Assembly: GCA_030770425.1 (NCBI GenBank)
Contig: JASJFT010000122.1
Span: forward strand, 62,001-126,000
Direction of reading: 5' to 3'
From: Darksidea phi
Taxonomy: Eukaryota > Ascomycota > Dothideomycetes > Pleosporales > Lentitheciaceae
DNA length: 64,000 bases
In this document: one piece after another, positions 26,782 to 38,611 of the stretch
How the letters are laid out: each line of letters begins with the position of its first letter
Numbering within the stretch: the first letter of the stretch is position 1
Translations under genes and position numbers: made by a program
The notes under the pieces: model-generated
Database searches by the model: none
Told to the model about the DNA's origin: nothing
The model's input: the letters and a program-made list of their open reading frames with translations, nothing else

Positions 26782-29700
26782 ATGCCCGCCCAAGTGCAGA
26801 CCCAGACTCAGACCCACACGACGACGACCGCCCAACACTACAGTGCGCCCATCCCGCTGGCAGCCCCCTCGCGCCTCCCCTTCGCGACCCGACTCAGCTA
26901 CGATGGCCGCCCGCGCCGCATGGTGAGGAGAATGACGAGCGCCGACCCGTCACCGCAGCCGCCGCGCCCGGCGCCGGTTGATGGTGCCAGTGTCAATGGC
27001 TATACTCCCCACGGCGACCACGATACAGACGAGCTAGACCCTGCCGCTCTTGCATCGTCACGGCGAGCCTCCTGGATCAAGCGTCTGTCCACCATCTCCA
27101 ACTCGCAGCCGTCAAGTAGGAACACGAGCCCGGGTCCACTGTCGCCGTCGGTGTCGTGCTCCAATGGCTCAATGGCCTTTTCCCACGACGGCTCCACCGC
27201 TCCCATGATCGGCGAGCGACCGCCGCCCCCGCTACCGCCGAACAAGCTGGTCAAACGATCGTCCTCGGTCAACGTGTCGCGAGAGTCATCAACCCAAGGA
27301 TCCGGATCTCGCCTACCCTCGTTTCGACGCCCAGCCACCAGCCACCAGCGCTCTGCGACGCTGCAGCATCAAACAGCTCTCCTCGAGATGACGGCCGAGA
27401 ACCCCTCCGCAGACGCGCAGCCGCTCCCGCCGAGCACGGATAGTGATGTTGAATACGCCCAATACTTCACAGCACGGGTCGCAGACGAAAAGGCTCTGGG
27501 GAAACGAAAAGGCGCCTCGGTCAACGCAAAGGCTTTCAAGAGAATATATCCAGACGAAACACACAAGCCAACGCTGCTACTCGCGACATCCGTCTCGGCA
27601 GGTACAGACGCGGAAGTCGATGACTCGGCTAGTGAAGATGGCGAAAGCATGCTCTTCGTCAGTCGGCCAGGCACCCCTCTCTCGTTCACCGCCGTTATTG
27701 CAACCCAAAATGACAAGTCCCAAGAGAGCAAGACATCCCGTGGCAGGTCATCTACAGACAATGACGACGCGGCACGTCCCCGACGCTCCTTCTCCATTGC
27801 CGACTTCCTATCGCCAAGTTCTACCGCCAAGAAACAGCGGACTGCCAGATTACCCGGTGCAAGCCTAGCACGCAGGATGAGCCAGCGGAGGGTGAGTTCT
27901 GCTCCCCTTCCTACCATGGCGAAGCGACAGAGCAGCACTGCACATGGAGAACCCTCGGTCAACTCTGCTAGGCGTGATTTAACCGATCCTATGCTTGCTC
28001 GACGCAACATTTCTACCTCTACGGGAGCCGCAGAATCTAGACATCTACGAGATGGATCTTCTAGTCGCTCGTCGTCCCCGCTATCCGCATTGCCGCGTCG
28101 CGCTTCTGCTGTAGCAGAGCGCACGCCGGTGTTTATGCATCAGAGCGATGTTCAGCCACCCGTGTCGATCAGCACCAATCAGACGCCGCCGTCGCCGGCC
28201 CTAGCCCAGACGGGAGTTCGCCCGTCCCGTCATTCCATGGCCCCGTCCGAGCAGGCGTCCACGTTGGTTGGTTCAGATAACGAGGCTCGCGGAGTAGGAA
28301 CCGGCGACGAAGACGATGCGGATGTTCAAAGTGAGACAGTGTTTGATTCGTTGCGCACGGGCGCGACACGGAGCATCGCAGGCGGCACCCGTGGCCCTCG
28401 CATTGAGACCATATTTGACGAGTCTCCGCCATCCAAGGTGAAGGTCACTGCACTGCGCGACCTGCTTCCCAAGGGCACCTTCCGGGAGCAGACGGCTGAT
28501 GCCGCTCCCGGGCAGCACAGCATCGCCGAAGAAGAGGAAAGCATCTCAACACCGGTACGAACAATAGTCCCCGACCGATCTATACAGGATTCACCGAGCT
28601 TCTCTCGAGGGCCCGGCGCGCCATTATTTCCTAACCTAATACCATCCTCACCGCCAGACATGCCAAAACCGCTCTCTCTGGGCACACTTGAATGGGATGC
28701 ACGGGCGGGAGACGACGATAGCAGCAGCCACTGGTCAATGGAAGAGGAGGACGAAGACTCGTGGAGTGAGCTACCCAGCCGTCTACCAGCCACGCATTTC
28801 GCAACACCTCTATCTCTCACACGTCACAACCCGCGCCTTTTCGCTTCAGGCTCCAGCCCAAAGCCTGCCACCTCACAACACCTCAACGTCGACAACGGCG
28901 ATAGAGATGCTCGCAGTAGTATATTTGATTGGTCAGAACAACAGCCCAATGATAAAAGCTCGGGCAATCGTACACCGCCACGTCCCAGTACAGTACATGG
29001 AAAGAAGGATGCCGACCGCAGAGGGAGTCGATCAGTTGGCCGACGGGCTCCCAGTGGGTTACACGCTCGCAGCCAAAGTGTGCCTGTTGTCCCGGATGCT
29101 ACAGGCAAACGTAGCACAGTGGTCACCAACAAGTTTGGCACCTGGGGTGTAGGAAGCAAAGGCGTAACCGAAGACTGGAACGATGACTTTGATTTTTCCG
29201 ATCTCCATGAAGACCCAGGTGCAGAGGGCGCGGCTGAATCCCAAAGAGTTGACAGTGGTACAGCAATGGTTGTGCCCAATCACATCCAACAGCAACAGAG
29301 CAACGTACTCGCGAACATTGGACTCCTGCGTGAATGGGGGCTTTTGATCGAAGAGCTGAAAGAGCAAAGAGTACGTGCTGTTTCCCTTGGCATCGTCGCG
29401 GGCCCACAAGCTGGCATGTGGGAAGAAGTGGATGCCATGATAGATCTTGCAGACCAGGAAGCGGAACACGAAGGCATCCCTGGCTTATCGCCGCCATCCT
29501 CTCCTGCTTTCGACGAGGACGCTTTCGATGACGTGTCCGGCTCCAGTCCCAATCAGAGCCGAGAGACACGCAGGTCAGGGTTAGCGAGCGAGGAGCTTGG
29601 CAAGGGCAAGAGCAAAAACAACTCACATCTCAGCTCTCACGCGACCCGCCCGAGGAGGAAGTCAATCTTACCGCCCAATTACCATTTCCAGGGGCCCCAG

Positions 29701-30093
29701 TCGTCGCCCATGCCCGCCAAATCGAAGTATGAGTCGCCCGTTTCGCCCGCCGAACTGAAGACTACCGTCACTCGGCCACGCAAAGATTCAGAAGCTAAAG
29801 CGCGCTTTGTCATTGAGGCATTGCAGAACAGACGGAGTACATACGAGTCGCTCGCAGACACCCAGCCGCCTTCGCCAACAAAGAAGGTTCCGTTTGATAC
29901 GGCAACACTTCGACGCATCGTTCCATATGTGAATACTTTGACGCGGAGAGTAAAGGATGCATTACGGGATGCGGAGGGACTTTACTCAAGCCCGAGTACG
30001 AGTCCATCTAAAGAACACGAGCCACCCTTCAGCAAGATCTTCCAAACGGATAACGATCTACCCAAACAGATGAAACTAATGACGGTAATGTAG
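26782..30093 (+). CDS. Large Ser-rich disordered protein, candidate Byr4/Bfa1-type SIN regulator
   Basis: A single exon of about 1103 residues from ATG 26782. The open frame extends upstream to 26650 without an ATG; ATG 26920 (MVRRMTSADPS) is an alternative start. The first 780 residues are Ser/Pro/Arg-rich and disordered, with many SP and RxxS sites that suit kinase control. The conserved part is C-terminal: TWGVGSKG, an acidic-aromatic motif DWNDDFDFSD at about 798-807, helices NVLANIGLLREWGLLIEELK and MWEEVDAMIDLADQEAE (about 840-900), and VPFDTATLRRIVPYVNTLTR near the end. From memory, this order resembles fungal Byr4/Bfa1, the scaffold half of the two-part GAP for the septation GTPase Spg1/Tem1 at spindle poles. 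That match is inference from motif order. If it is wrong, the protein is simply a conserved disordered fungal protein. Confidence 0.55.
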   Translation: MPAQVQTQTQTHTTTTAQHYSAPIPLAAPSRLPFATRLSYDGRPRRMVRRMTSADPSPQPPRPAPVDGASVNGYTPHGDHDTDELDPAALASSRRASWIKRLSTISNSQPSSRNTSPGPLSPSVSCSNGSMAFSHDGSTAPMIGERPPPPLPPNKLVKRSSSVNVSRESSTQGSGSRLPSFRRPATSHQRSATLQHQTALLEMTAENPSADAQPLPPSTDSDVEYAQYFTARVADEKALGKRKGASVNAKAFKRIYPDETHKPTLLLATSVSAGTDAEVDDSASEDGESMLFVSRPGTPLSFTAVIATQNDKSQESKTSRGRSSTDNDDAARPRRSFSIADFLSPSSTAKKQRTARLPGASLARRMSQRRVSSAPLPTMAKRQSSTAHGEPSVNSARRDLTDPMLARRNISTSTGAAESRHLRDGSSSRSSSPLSALPRRASAVAERTPVFMHQSDVQPPVSISTNQTPPSPALAQTGVRPSRHSMAPSEQASTLVGSDNEARGVGTGDEDDADVQSETVFDSLRTGATRSIAGGTRGPRIETIFDESPPSKVKVTALRDLLPKGTFREQTADAAPGQHSIAEEEESISTPVRTIVPDRSIQDSPSFSRGPGAPLFPNLIPSSPPDMPKPLSLGTLEWDARAGDDDSSSHWSMEEEDEDSWSELPSRLPATHFATPLSLTRHNPRLFASGSSPKPATSQHLNVDNGDRDARSSIFDWSEQQPNDKSSGNRTPPRPSTVHGKKDADRRGSRSVGRRAPSGLHARSQSVPVVPDATGKRSTVVTNKFGTWGVGSKGVTEDWNDDFDFSDLHEDPGAEGAAESQRVDSGTAMVVPNHIQQQQSNVLANIGLLREWGLLIEELKEQRVRAVSLGIVAGPQAGMWEEVDAMIDLADQEAEHEGIPGLSPPSSPAFDEDAFDDVSGSSPNQSRETRRSGLASEELGKGKSKNNSHLSSHATRPRRKSILPPNYHFQGPQSSPMPAKSKYESPVSPAELKTTVTRPRKDSEAKARFVIEALQNRRSTYESLADTQPPSPTKKVPFDTATLRRIVPYVNTLTRRVKDALRDAEGLYSSPSTSPSKEHEPPFSKIFQTDNDLPKQMKLMTVM

Positions 30094-31780
30094 AGTTGGA
30101 AGCTATGACGAAATGGAGTCCCAGCGCATGAGACGAGGAACGCATATCAGCAAAAGTTCGAGCAGGCAACAAAAAGGTTTTCTTTTCGGCTTTCCTATGT
30201 TCTGGATAACGTTTAAGCGCTGGCACTGGATCGTTTTGGCTTCACACATTGTATTTCTTATGCTACCATTGGCTACCATGAACAGCCCATTGCATTTGGA
30301 GCGGATTGCATATCTCGTTTCCTATCAGCATCAGCCATTTACATTTTGTCGCAGCGATTCGAAACGGGACATTGAGATACATCAAGCGCTGCGGCACGGC
30401 GGCGGAGCAGATATCAAGGCACGACAGGCGAGGCTCTTTCATGTTGGATCCAGCGCGATATTCTCTCTTGACTAGCAAAGGTGTACACGGCGTTGGCTTT
30501 CCGCAGAAACATTTCCTACTTTCCGTTTTGGAAAAGGGCTGCTTAAGCTGGGGTCCCTGGTAGCTCTTTCGGGCATGTACAAAAAAGCGCTGGGGTTTTT
30601 TCTCATATGAAATGAGGTCCTTATTGGCCATGATGGTGCGTTAGACGACCGCAATACTGTGTATTGAAGGAGGATTCCTCCTGGCATGATTGATAGCAAA
30701 GAACACAAATATGTCTTATGACGGTTCCACATGTTGCTGTGTGATGGGCTGGTGCGGCCTATGCGGAGGGATGGCGTGCTATAGCCTATCGGCAGCGATG
30801 TTATAGTTGGATCTAGGGGTGGTCCTTGTTGGTGAAGCTGGGCATTCACCGGTCTTCTGCGCCGACGAGCAAATAGTCATACGGAGTTGGTGGAGACATA
30901 TCGGAACTATGCACCCTATTGATTGCCTTCATGTTTAGGAGGGGCCAACCAACAGTGGCCGGGCGTAAAGCCACAGCGTTGCCTCATGATAAAGAAGTCT
31001 CGTAAGTTGGGACGGCGGAGCAAAGTTCGGCCTGGATTATGGGGCTTGTTATTGGCGTCTGTGCTGCTTACGAACTGCGTTCGCATCCATCCCGTCAGAA
31101 GCAATGCGAAGCTCGGGCTTACGAACCATAGGAAAGCTTCGTTATCATCGTGCAATTGGCATCACACGCTAACGCTTCATCCAAAGGGAAAGACGTTGCT
31201 TGCTCCAAACCCGCACATGGCATATTCCCCAACATGCATTCAATCAATTCTGCCTGAGGGACATCCGAACCATGCGGCTGCATACACATGCATGCACCCC
31301 ACAAAACTCCGTCCGACGCGTCCAGCACCTTCCTTTTGTTCGGCTATCGGACACAATCGACACGGAGGCTCGGCGAGCATATCAATATGGGTGTGATGAA
31401 ACACGCCCGCCAGCTGCCGAAGACCACCGGTTCGTATGCCGGCTGTCTTGTCGGCCATGATCGCTTGAGACTGCGCGTGTTTTGAGGGGCGGGGGAAAGC
31501 AGGCAAGTGATGACGACGCGGCGAACAAAGCCAAGCCTTCAAGAATATACGCATTGAAGAGGAGCGGGCGCCACCTCCTATTTCCGGCCAATGCTGAAAA
31601 ACGGCGCCATCCGCAACACATCTGAAGCTTGCAGAAAACAACTACGAAAGCCCGGTACTCGTTTATCCAGCCCAATCTGTACCTGCGTCTGCCTTTCCCC
31701 GCACTGCCGAAGGCCTCGAATCGATTCGGTTCCGGTCTCACCCCTAGTCATAATTGCCTGCTCAATTAAAAAAAAAAAAT
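30094..31780. other. Intergenic, 1.7 kb
   Basis: No gene supported. A poly-A run (31768-31779) directly precedes the ATG of the next gene. The 157-codon plus frame at 30923-31396 lacks an initial ATG and any domain. Confidence 0.5.
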
Positions 31781-33543
31781 ATGCCTGCTTTTAAAAGCCT
31801 ACTGGTCCTCCAATATATCCTCTTCTCGAGCTTTGACGTAAGCGTCCGGGCTCAGGCGAGCAGCGCGTCTGCGTCTGCGACAGCATGCGCAAGCACCATT
31901 GCCCCTCAGCATGCTGCGCCTTCTGTTGCTGCAGGGTGGAGGGCTGAGGTTGTGGCGAGTGGGTTAAGTAGTCCTAGGGGGATTTTGTTTGATTCGGAAG
32001 GCGGCTTGTTGGTTGTCGAGCAGAGTCGTGGGATTACGAGGTTGAGGTTCAATGATGAAGCTGGGAGCTGTGTGAGGGTGGATGGAGATCCGGAATTGAT
32101 CGTTGATGATGCGACAGTAAGTTGCGTTCCCTAAGATCCGGTCCTCCCCAGGATCTGTGCGCTCACCTGCTTTCCACGTGCGATGGAAAAAGGCAACCAG
32201 CAATCCACAAGACGAGACCAATCTTAGCTATACCGCCGGGCGCGGAAGAACGGCGTGGGTCGAGATGATGATAGCGGATTGATAATCGCGCTCTGGGACT
32301 TGCATCTGTCTCTAACAATGACCCACAGCTGAACCATGGAATCGAACTTTCGGAGGATGGGAGGACGCTCTACGCCTCTTCCGCTACCGGCGTCTTTGCA
32401 TGGGACTATGACGGCAGTACCGGACGCAACACTTCCGGGCCACGAGAGCTCATCGGATCGTTGGGCAGCGAAGACGGCCACTCCTCCCGAACTCTGTTGC
32501 TCTCACGACGGGTACCTGGCCTCCTTCTCGTCAGCAGAGGAAGCCTGTCGAATCTGGACCCCCTAGCCTTGGACATCAAAACGGGCGTGTCAACCATCAA
32601 AGCGTACAACATCACCAACAACACAGACTCCGTCTACAACTTCGCCGAAGATGGTCTGCTTCTCGGCTGGGGTCTGCGCAACAGCGTCGGCGTAGCAGAG
32701 GAGCCTATCACGGGTGGTATATATTCTGTTGAAAATAGCGTAGACGATTTCGAGCGCTCGGGCCAAAACATTCACCAGAACAACCCTGGTGAGGAGATGA
32801 ACTTCCATGGCTACCTCAATGGCACCGAATTCGAGGGTCAAGGTGGCAACTACGGATATCCGAGTTGTTATGCTGCGTGGCATGTGAGGGAGATCCCAGA
32901 TAATGAGGGGATTGATCTTGGAACGCAGTTTGCGATTGGAGACCAGAATGCTACTGTCAACGATACGTTTTGTAGAGAGGAAAGGGTGGCACCGAGATTG
33001 ACGTTCGCAGCACACATGGCGCCTCTTGACATCAAGTTCAACGAGAACGGTACTGCCGCTTGGGTGACTTTCCACGGGTCTTGGTAGGACATTTTCCACT
33101 TTCAGTTAAAGAATGATGCGAAAGGCCAAGTGCTAACAACAAACAGGAACCGCGACGAACCCATCGGCAACAAACTCTCCGTCATCGCCTTCGACGGCAA
33201 CGGCTCCCCCGTCGAGCCCGCCAACAGCAACGCCTCGGCCGTGGACATCGTCTCTAACCCCGATGTCTCCGCCTGTCCAGATCAGTGCTTTCGTCCCGTC
33301 GGCCTAGCTTGGGACACTCGGGGCAGGTTGTTCTTCAGCAGCGACTCCACGGGCGAGATTTACGTCGTTGTGAGGGAGGATGGTGGAAGTACTAATGAGG
33401 CGAGCCCCACGAGTGGATTGCCAGAAGGCAATCCTACGCAATCTTCGCCGACGGGAAGTGCGACGCCGGGTGCTGCTGTAGCGCTGACTGTTAGTGGGTT
33501 TGCAGCGGTTTGGGCGGGGATCATGGCATTGCCATTGATTTGA
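31781..33543 (+). CDS. Secreted GPI-anchored sorbosone-dehydrogenase-like beta-propeller protein
   Basis: Three exons, 31781-32116, 32329-33083 and 33147-33543 (introns 212 and 63 bp), give about 495 residues. A signal peptide (LLVLQYILFSSFDVSVRAQA) starts the protein and a hydrophobic tail after a Ser/Thr/Pro-rich stalk (GAAVALTVSGFAAVWAGIMA) suggests a GPI anchor at the cell surface or wall. In between is the fungal NHL/soluble glucose-sorbosone dehydrogenase-type propeller: WRAEVVASGLSSPRGILFD, LNHGIELSEDGRTLYASS, LLLSRRVPGLLLVSRGS, LGWGLRNSVGVAEEP, FNENGTAAWVTFHGSWNRDEP and RPVGLAWDTRGRLFFSSD. Relatives in this fold use PQQ and include AA12 pyranose dehydrogenases. Whether this one binds PQQ, and its substrate, cannot be told from sequence. 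Several N-glycosylation sites (NIT, NNT, NGT, NAT) fit secretion. Confidence 0.85.
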
Positions 33544-34615
33544 GTAGGTGCTCGATGGATCTTTCCAATGTCCGGAGAAGAATTTGAAAATTATGAGGTC
33601 TAACATATTGGCAAATATAATGCGCCATTCTTGCTGATCGTCATCAATATCCTTTATCGGCTACTAAGGTCTTCTACGCTGCGCGTTCTTGTATCTCGCT
33701 GCTTCATATCTAGGTCTAAAAAGAGATGGCACACACTAACAGCGGACTTGGCCTCACATTGATCCTGCACCCTAGCCTACACGACGGAGTAACGGTAGCC
33801 CTTTGATTCCATTCTCTTGGGAATAACTAGCCACGGGCCCTTGAAACCCAGTTATCAAAGTCTATCAACTATTCTTCCTGCCTTCACGTTATTTAGCGTG
33901 CCTGGAGTCAAACCGCGACACCATGTCCTCCACAACCTGGTGCCGATGTATGCGATCATTAAGAGTCAGTCATGTCGCGTGCAATAAGAATACAAACTGC
34001 GAAATCGTCTAATTTCACGGTTTGTGGGTGCGCCAGGTGAGCTTCATGAGGAAGTTGAGGTACGCTCATCCACTCTTTCCTCCATCTTGACGTGCCAGGC
34101 GGCAACATCGACCGACTCAACCTCAGGAGCTCGCAATTTCAGTTGTGTGCCCATCAAACGCTTGTCAAATCTAGCTACACCAATTTTACACCGCTTTCCG
34201 AACATCCACCTGAACGTTACGCTGGGGTGAGGGAAATTGAAGACCCTACCCGGCAAGCGGAAGGGATAGGTCCCAACAACACTATGCTCGATTAGCCACA
34301 GAGCTACCGTACCTTTACCGTTCCCAAAAAACCGTTTGCTCAGCAACTAACTGCAGACAAGCTGTCGTTACTGGGATCACTTCTTTCCCACTCACCAAAA
34401 CGCTTCACCCTTCCCATCACCTTCACCGTCCGTTGCACAGCACCCGCGGCGCTTCGCCTACCTCTCAGACCTTTCCTCACATGATATACCTGCCCAACGT
34501 TGGAGTACCCGATACATCATACTCACTCCAAGCCACCCCCAGTCATCGTTGAGCCTTCGCCGCCCCGAGCAGCACGTGCCGTCATTTCTCAACCACTGCA
34601 AGCCAATCAGAAACC
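33544..34615. other. Intergenic, 1.1 kb
   Basis: Downstream of the propeller-protein gene and upstream of the F-box gene. Pyrimidine-rich toward the F-box start. No gene seen. Confidence 0.55.
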
Positions 34616-36352
34616 ATGAGCCACGACGGGCCTTCTTCCATGACTGCATTCAACAAACTGCCTATTGAGGTATGTCTTTTCTTATACGACATAGTGGCAA
34701 CGCATTCTCTAACCTTGTCTATAACAGCTTAACAAAACCATCGCCCACTTTCTCGAGAACGACACAGACATCGCCAATTTCAGTGCAATATGTAGGGCCA
34801 CAAACTATGCCATCGATGGTGATAATTTCTCCTTCTGGCGCACGAAGTTTCGCGAGAAGTTCGCACTGATTGCCGGCACAAAGAACAAGGACCTGAAGAG
34901 CAAGTACAAACGCCGTTCCAAATACCTACGCCGTGGTACCGGCCTGCAGTTCATTCGCGGTCATACGGGTCTCGAGAAGAGGGTCACGGCGGTTCTCATA
35001 GACATCATCGTTGGTAAGTCGCGCATATTCTATCTCCTCCCCGGCCCTCACATCCACTTTGAGCGTCTAAGAGTAGGGCAGGAATTTTGGTCTTCCTTAG
35101 GATACATAAACCTTGCAAACAGTACGTGCTGATAAGACGCAGAAACTTGGCAAGGCCAGGTACGGCTTGACGAACACGGTACTCCTCAGTGCCTGAACCT
35201 TTTAGTACTCGCGAAATTCGTCATGAATTCAAGGTTACTACTCGACGGCAAGCGTCCACCGCCAGCCAGGGCTAACGAGCCGAAACATGTCAATCCGAGC
35301 CTAGCCGCTGTAAGGTTGATGTGCGCGCATTTCTTGTTCAATTTAAGCGGTGTGAGACACCATGTCCTAGGCATCGACGAATCTCAGAAGGCTGTGTACG
35401 CACCGACAAACATCGCCCCCATTTATATTGGTGAGAAGAAGAATGAAGTCAACATGGAATGGTGTTTGCACTGTTTCAACTTCTTCCACTTCCATATGAA
35501 GAATCCGGATGCGTCATTACTCCACGACAAGATTGAAGAGCTGGACAATTCCGATAAACCATCAGCATGGCGCGAACCCTTAAAGGTTGGCTCATACCCT
35601 CTCAGTAAATGCTGGAAGGGCACGTACGCCTTCATGCTCTCCCCAGAGCTTAATCGTATACGCGAGTACGCGGCTGGCAAGAAGCCCGCTCGGCCAGAAG
35701 ACGCGATATTCAGCGACTTGAATGTGGAAGAAGGCGCCATACAGGTGAGACATCTTGCTCGTTCCTCTCCTCTAATGGAGCTAACCACATCTAGTCTGTG
35801 CAATTCGACTTCGATAGGGAAGGTAAAGCAGATTGGCCCGACGCCGCTGAGCAGCGACTCCAGTCCAAGCGCGAGACACTCTTTGACCACACCCGCGCAC
35901 AGCACAGTAAGAGGAGCAAGATCGACCCAGACGGCGACGCATCGAAGAATATCCAGATCATCGGCTGGGGCGAGGACAAGGACGAAGACTTCTACATGAC
36001 CGGATGGCTGAATCCACTCCCTGATCAGAGCGGGATTCCCGGCTGGCAACGTATAACGTTGATGAAGCATTACCAGGAACAGCTTGACTTGTTAGACGCC
36101 GAAAACCACTGGGCGTATGAGGGTGTCGTGCTGCCTGGCGGTAGGATTATCCTAGGCAGGTGGTGGTACGCATCGGAGGAGGTAGACTTCGATGTGAGTG
36201 TTTGATGACTCGAAGTATAGAATGAGCTATGGTGCTAACATGGACAGAACGATTACGGCGGACCCTTCATTCTGTGGGCCGTTGACTCTGCACCTGAAAT
36301 TCTTCCCGACAGCGACGACAATAACGATGCGACTAATGGCGCCGAAGTATAA
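34616..36352 (+). CDS. F-box domain protein
   Basis: Predicted substrate adaptor of an SCF ubiquitin ligase. Five exons (34616-34669, 34728-35013, 35137-35744, 35795-36193, 36248-36352) give about 483 residues, with introns of 58, 123, 50 and 54 bp. The F-box is at the very N-terminus, FNKLPIELNKTIAHFLEND with SAICRATNYAI, and an intron splits it after LPIE. The remainder matches a common ascomycete architecture: AVLIDIIVD, CLNLLVLAKFVMNSRLL, VNMEWCLHCFNFFHFHM, LKVGSYPLSKCWKGTYAFM, then FYMTGWLNPLPDQSGIPGWQ and the C-terminal ILGRWWYASEEVDFD joined to NDYGGPFILWAVD. The second acceptor (GATAAG at 35131-35136) is weak; the alternative CAG at 35122 leads to a stop. The substrate is unknown. Confidence 0.8.
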
Positions 36353-37370
36353 CATCCACCTGCCTACGATAATCGCCGATTCGACTCTACCTACTATGCG
36401 CAATTGGCGTCAAGCCTTGCTCGCCATATCGATGCCATAGATTATCTGTTTCGTCGAATCGGTTCTGCAGCTCACACGTCCTGTGGGAAGCTTTCCTACA
36501 ACACCGCACATCTACCCCCCTCTTTAGCTTTGAATAGCTTCATATGGCGACGGTGTCGATATTCCGGCTCTATTGCATTTGCAATTTCCACATATATCCC
36601 CCTCTTCATGCTTTGCGGTTCGGTTTGGGTTTACTACTCTGACATCACCCTCTGGCGAACAAATCTTCTACAGGACAGTTTTAATTGGTAGCCGGCGGGC
36701 TGGGGGCGGCTCATGGTTGGCATCGACGGGTTTTTTAGACATGGTCAATTTGGGTAGTATTTACTTTCATGCCTCCCCGGCGGGAGCGGGAAGGTTTTGG
36801 ACACATTTGCATATTTCGAATCATTTGGATAGCTTTTGATATGGACTCTAGCTTCGGGTATAGCACCTCTACTGTGTACAAACTCTTACTGTGGTTCTTG
36901 TGGACATTACAAAAGAGACTCTCGCCATGAAGAAAAAAAATTCCAACCCAATGTCTAAAAGCCGTGCGGGGGTGGATCACAGAAGTGTCGGGGGAGCATC
37001 GGTGCACACATAGATGGACCGCATGTTCAAAACTGTGGACATGGACGCTAGTGCAATAAAATCACTATGTTCGAAAAGGATAGCTGAAGGCAGGGCAATT
37101 GTAGTTACGGGTCGGTATCAAAATTTTGAGCATGGCGGGAAGACAGCATAGTGATTGGCATTTGATATCGCAGTCTCTTGATGTCGTTCCAGCCATCTAA
37201 ATCATATCCGTGCAATTCCTCTTTAAAGTGCAACCAAGCCTTGGTATGACCGCCCTTAGCTCAATGCTGTTATATTCCTAGTCCGATCGGCTCAAATGCG
37301 GGCCTCGTGGCTGTGGTTTCGCGCGCCTCTATGTGACAACACGCACCGTTTGCATATAGAATTCTTCTTT
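36353..37370. other. Convergent intergenic, 1 kb
   Basis: Between the 3' ends of the F-box gene (plus) and sec13 (minus). No gene seen. Confidence 0.6.
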
Positions 37371-38611
37371 TTACTCCTCCATCGTCTTCACGCACTCCCA
37401 TCCGCCGCTCAGCTTCTCCTTCCAAAGGCTAACCCTGTTGTCTCCGGTACTGACGGCAAGCACATTGCCGCTCAGACTCCAACTCACGCGCCATGCGACG
37501 GCTTCGACACTGAGGACTGTCGATTTCCATTCTCCTGAGACTCATTAGCGAAGTTCACCTGACTTATATGGCCAGCATTTACGCAGATCTGAGGAAGTCC
37601 AGATGCGAACCGTCTTATCCTGGCTCGCCGATGCAATGTACGATTTCGACAGAACCGTCGGCGACCATGCAACATCGCGCACCCAATCTGTATGTCCTGG
37701 CAATATTTGAGTGTTTTGATAACCTCCAGTCTCTGGACTGTATTCCCAAAGCTTCACCTGGCAATCGCTGCCGCCCGTCACGAAGCGCCTTGCTGCACCT
37801 GCCGCATTTCCACTCGCGGTGATGACCTGTCCTGGCGCAACAGCGGGCGCCCAGCTCACGCTATTCACCCCGGACCCGCATGCCTGGAAGACCTGATGCG
37901 ACCAGGCATTATCTTTGAATTCAAGGACGGAGACGTTGCCGTCGGAGGAGGCGCAAGCGAGGAGGCATCCAGCTTCGTGTGGTGCCCATGCGACGAGATT
38001 CACGGAAGCGGTGTGGAGGGCAACTTCGTAGATCTTTTGCCATGAGTTGGATTGTTCACGCCAGATGAGGACTTTGCCGTCGTAGGAGGAGGAGGCGAGA
38101 ATGTTGCCATATTTGGGGTGTGCCTGTGGACAATGCGTCAACAGCATGAAACTATAGGGAAGTAGAGGAGGAGCTTACCCATGCAACGCACCAGACGGCG
38201 CCCTCGTGTCTGTATCAAACCGTTAGCGGAGGGTTGGCGAACAGATGAAGTGGTGGTACCCCTTCAGTGTCTCCACCAGCCTGTGCGACTCGCCCTCGAC
38301 CTCAAAGATTTTGATCGTCTTGTCCGAAGAACACGTCGCTAACCGCCTACCGTAGTAGTCCAGGACAGCATCATGCTGCACATCGTTAGCCTCAATGGAC
38401 AGCAGATCGACTCCGGTGCCGTTCCCCATGTCGTGCTAGTCCGCTCGCAAGGTATGGAAGTGAATCAAGCGAAGTGGTTCAGAGGGGCGACAACGTACAA
38501 TCATGTCATCGTGGCCGGCGGAATTCGCTATTACGTTGTTTGCCTGGAATGAGGACGGCGCATTAGCGGGAAAAGCTCGGGAAAGCGCGTGGCGGGGGTA
38601 CTACTTGCCAT
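37371..38611 (-). CDS. sec13: COPII coat / nuclear pore subunit Sec13
   Basis: WD40 protein that forms the outer COPII cage with Sec31 and is also part of the Nup84 nuclear-pore complex and SEACAT. Six exons (38611-38609, 38543-38499, 38375-38260, 38209-38179, 38123-37583, 37534-37371) give about 299 residues, the family length. Reading through the splices: [122 protein letters not shown], ending ECVKTMEE. That is six propeller blades; Sec31 completes the seventh. The first exon is only the ATG, and the first intron (38608-38544, 65 bp) starts with GCAAGT, i.e. it is GC-AG; the remaining four introns are GT-AG. The short CAT-rich exon 4 (31 bp) is notable. Confidence 0.95.

Noticed and set aside
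35122..35190. CAG acceptor at 35122 for the F-box gene
   Set aside because: It shifts the frame into a TGA within about 25 codons, whereas the acceptor at 35136 restores the conserved family sequence.
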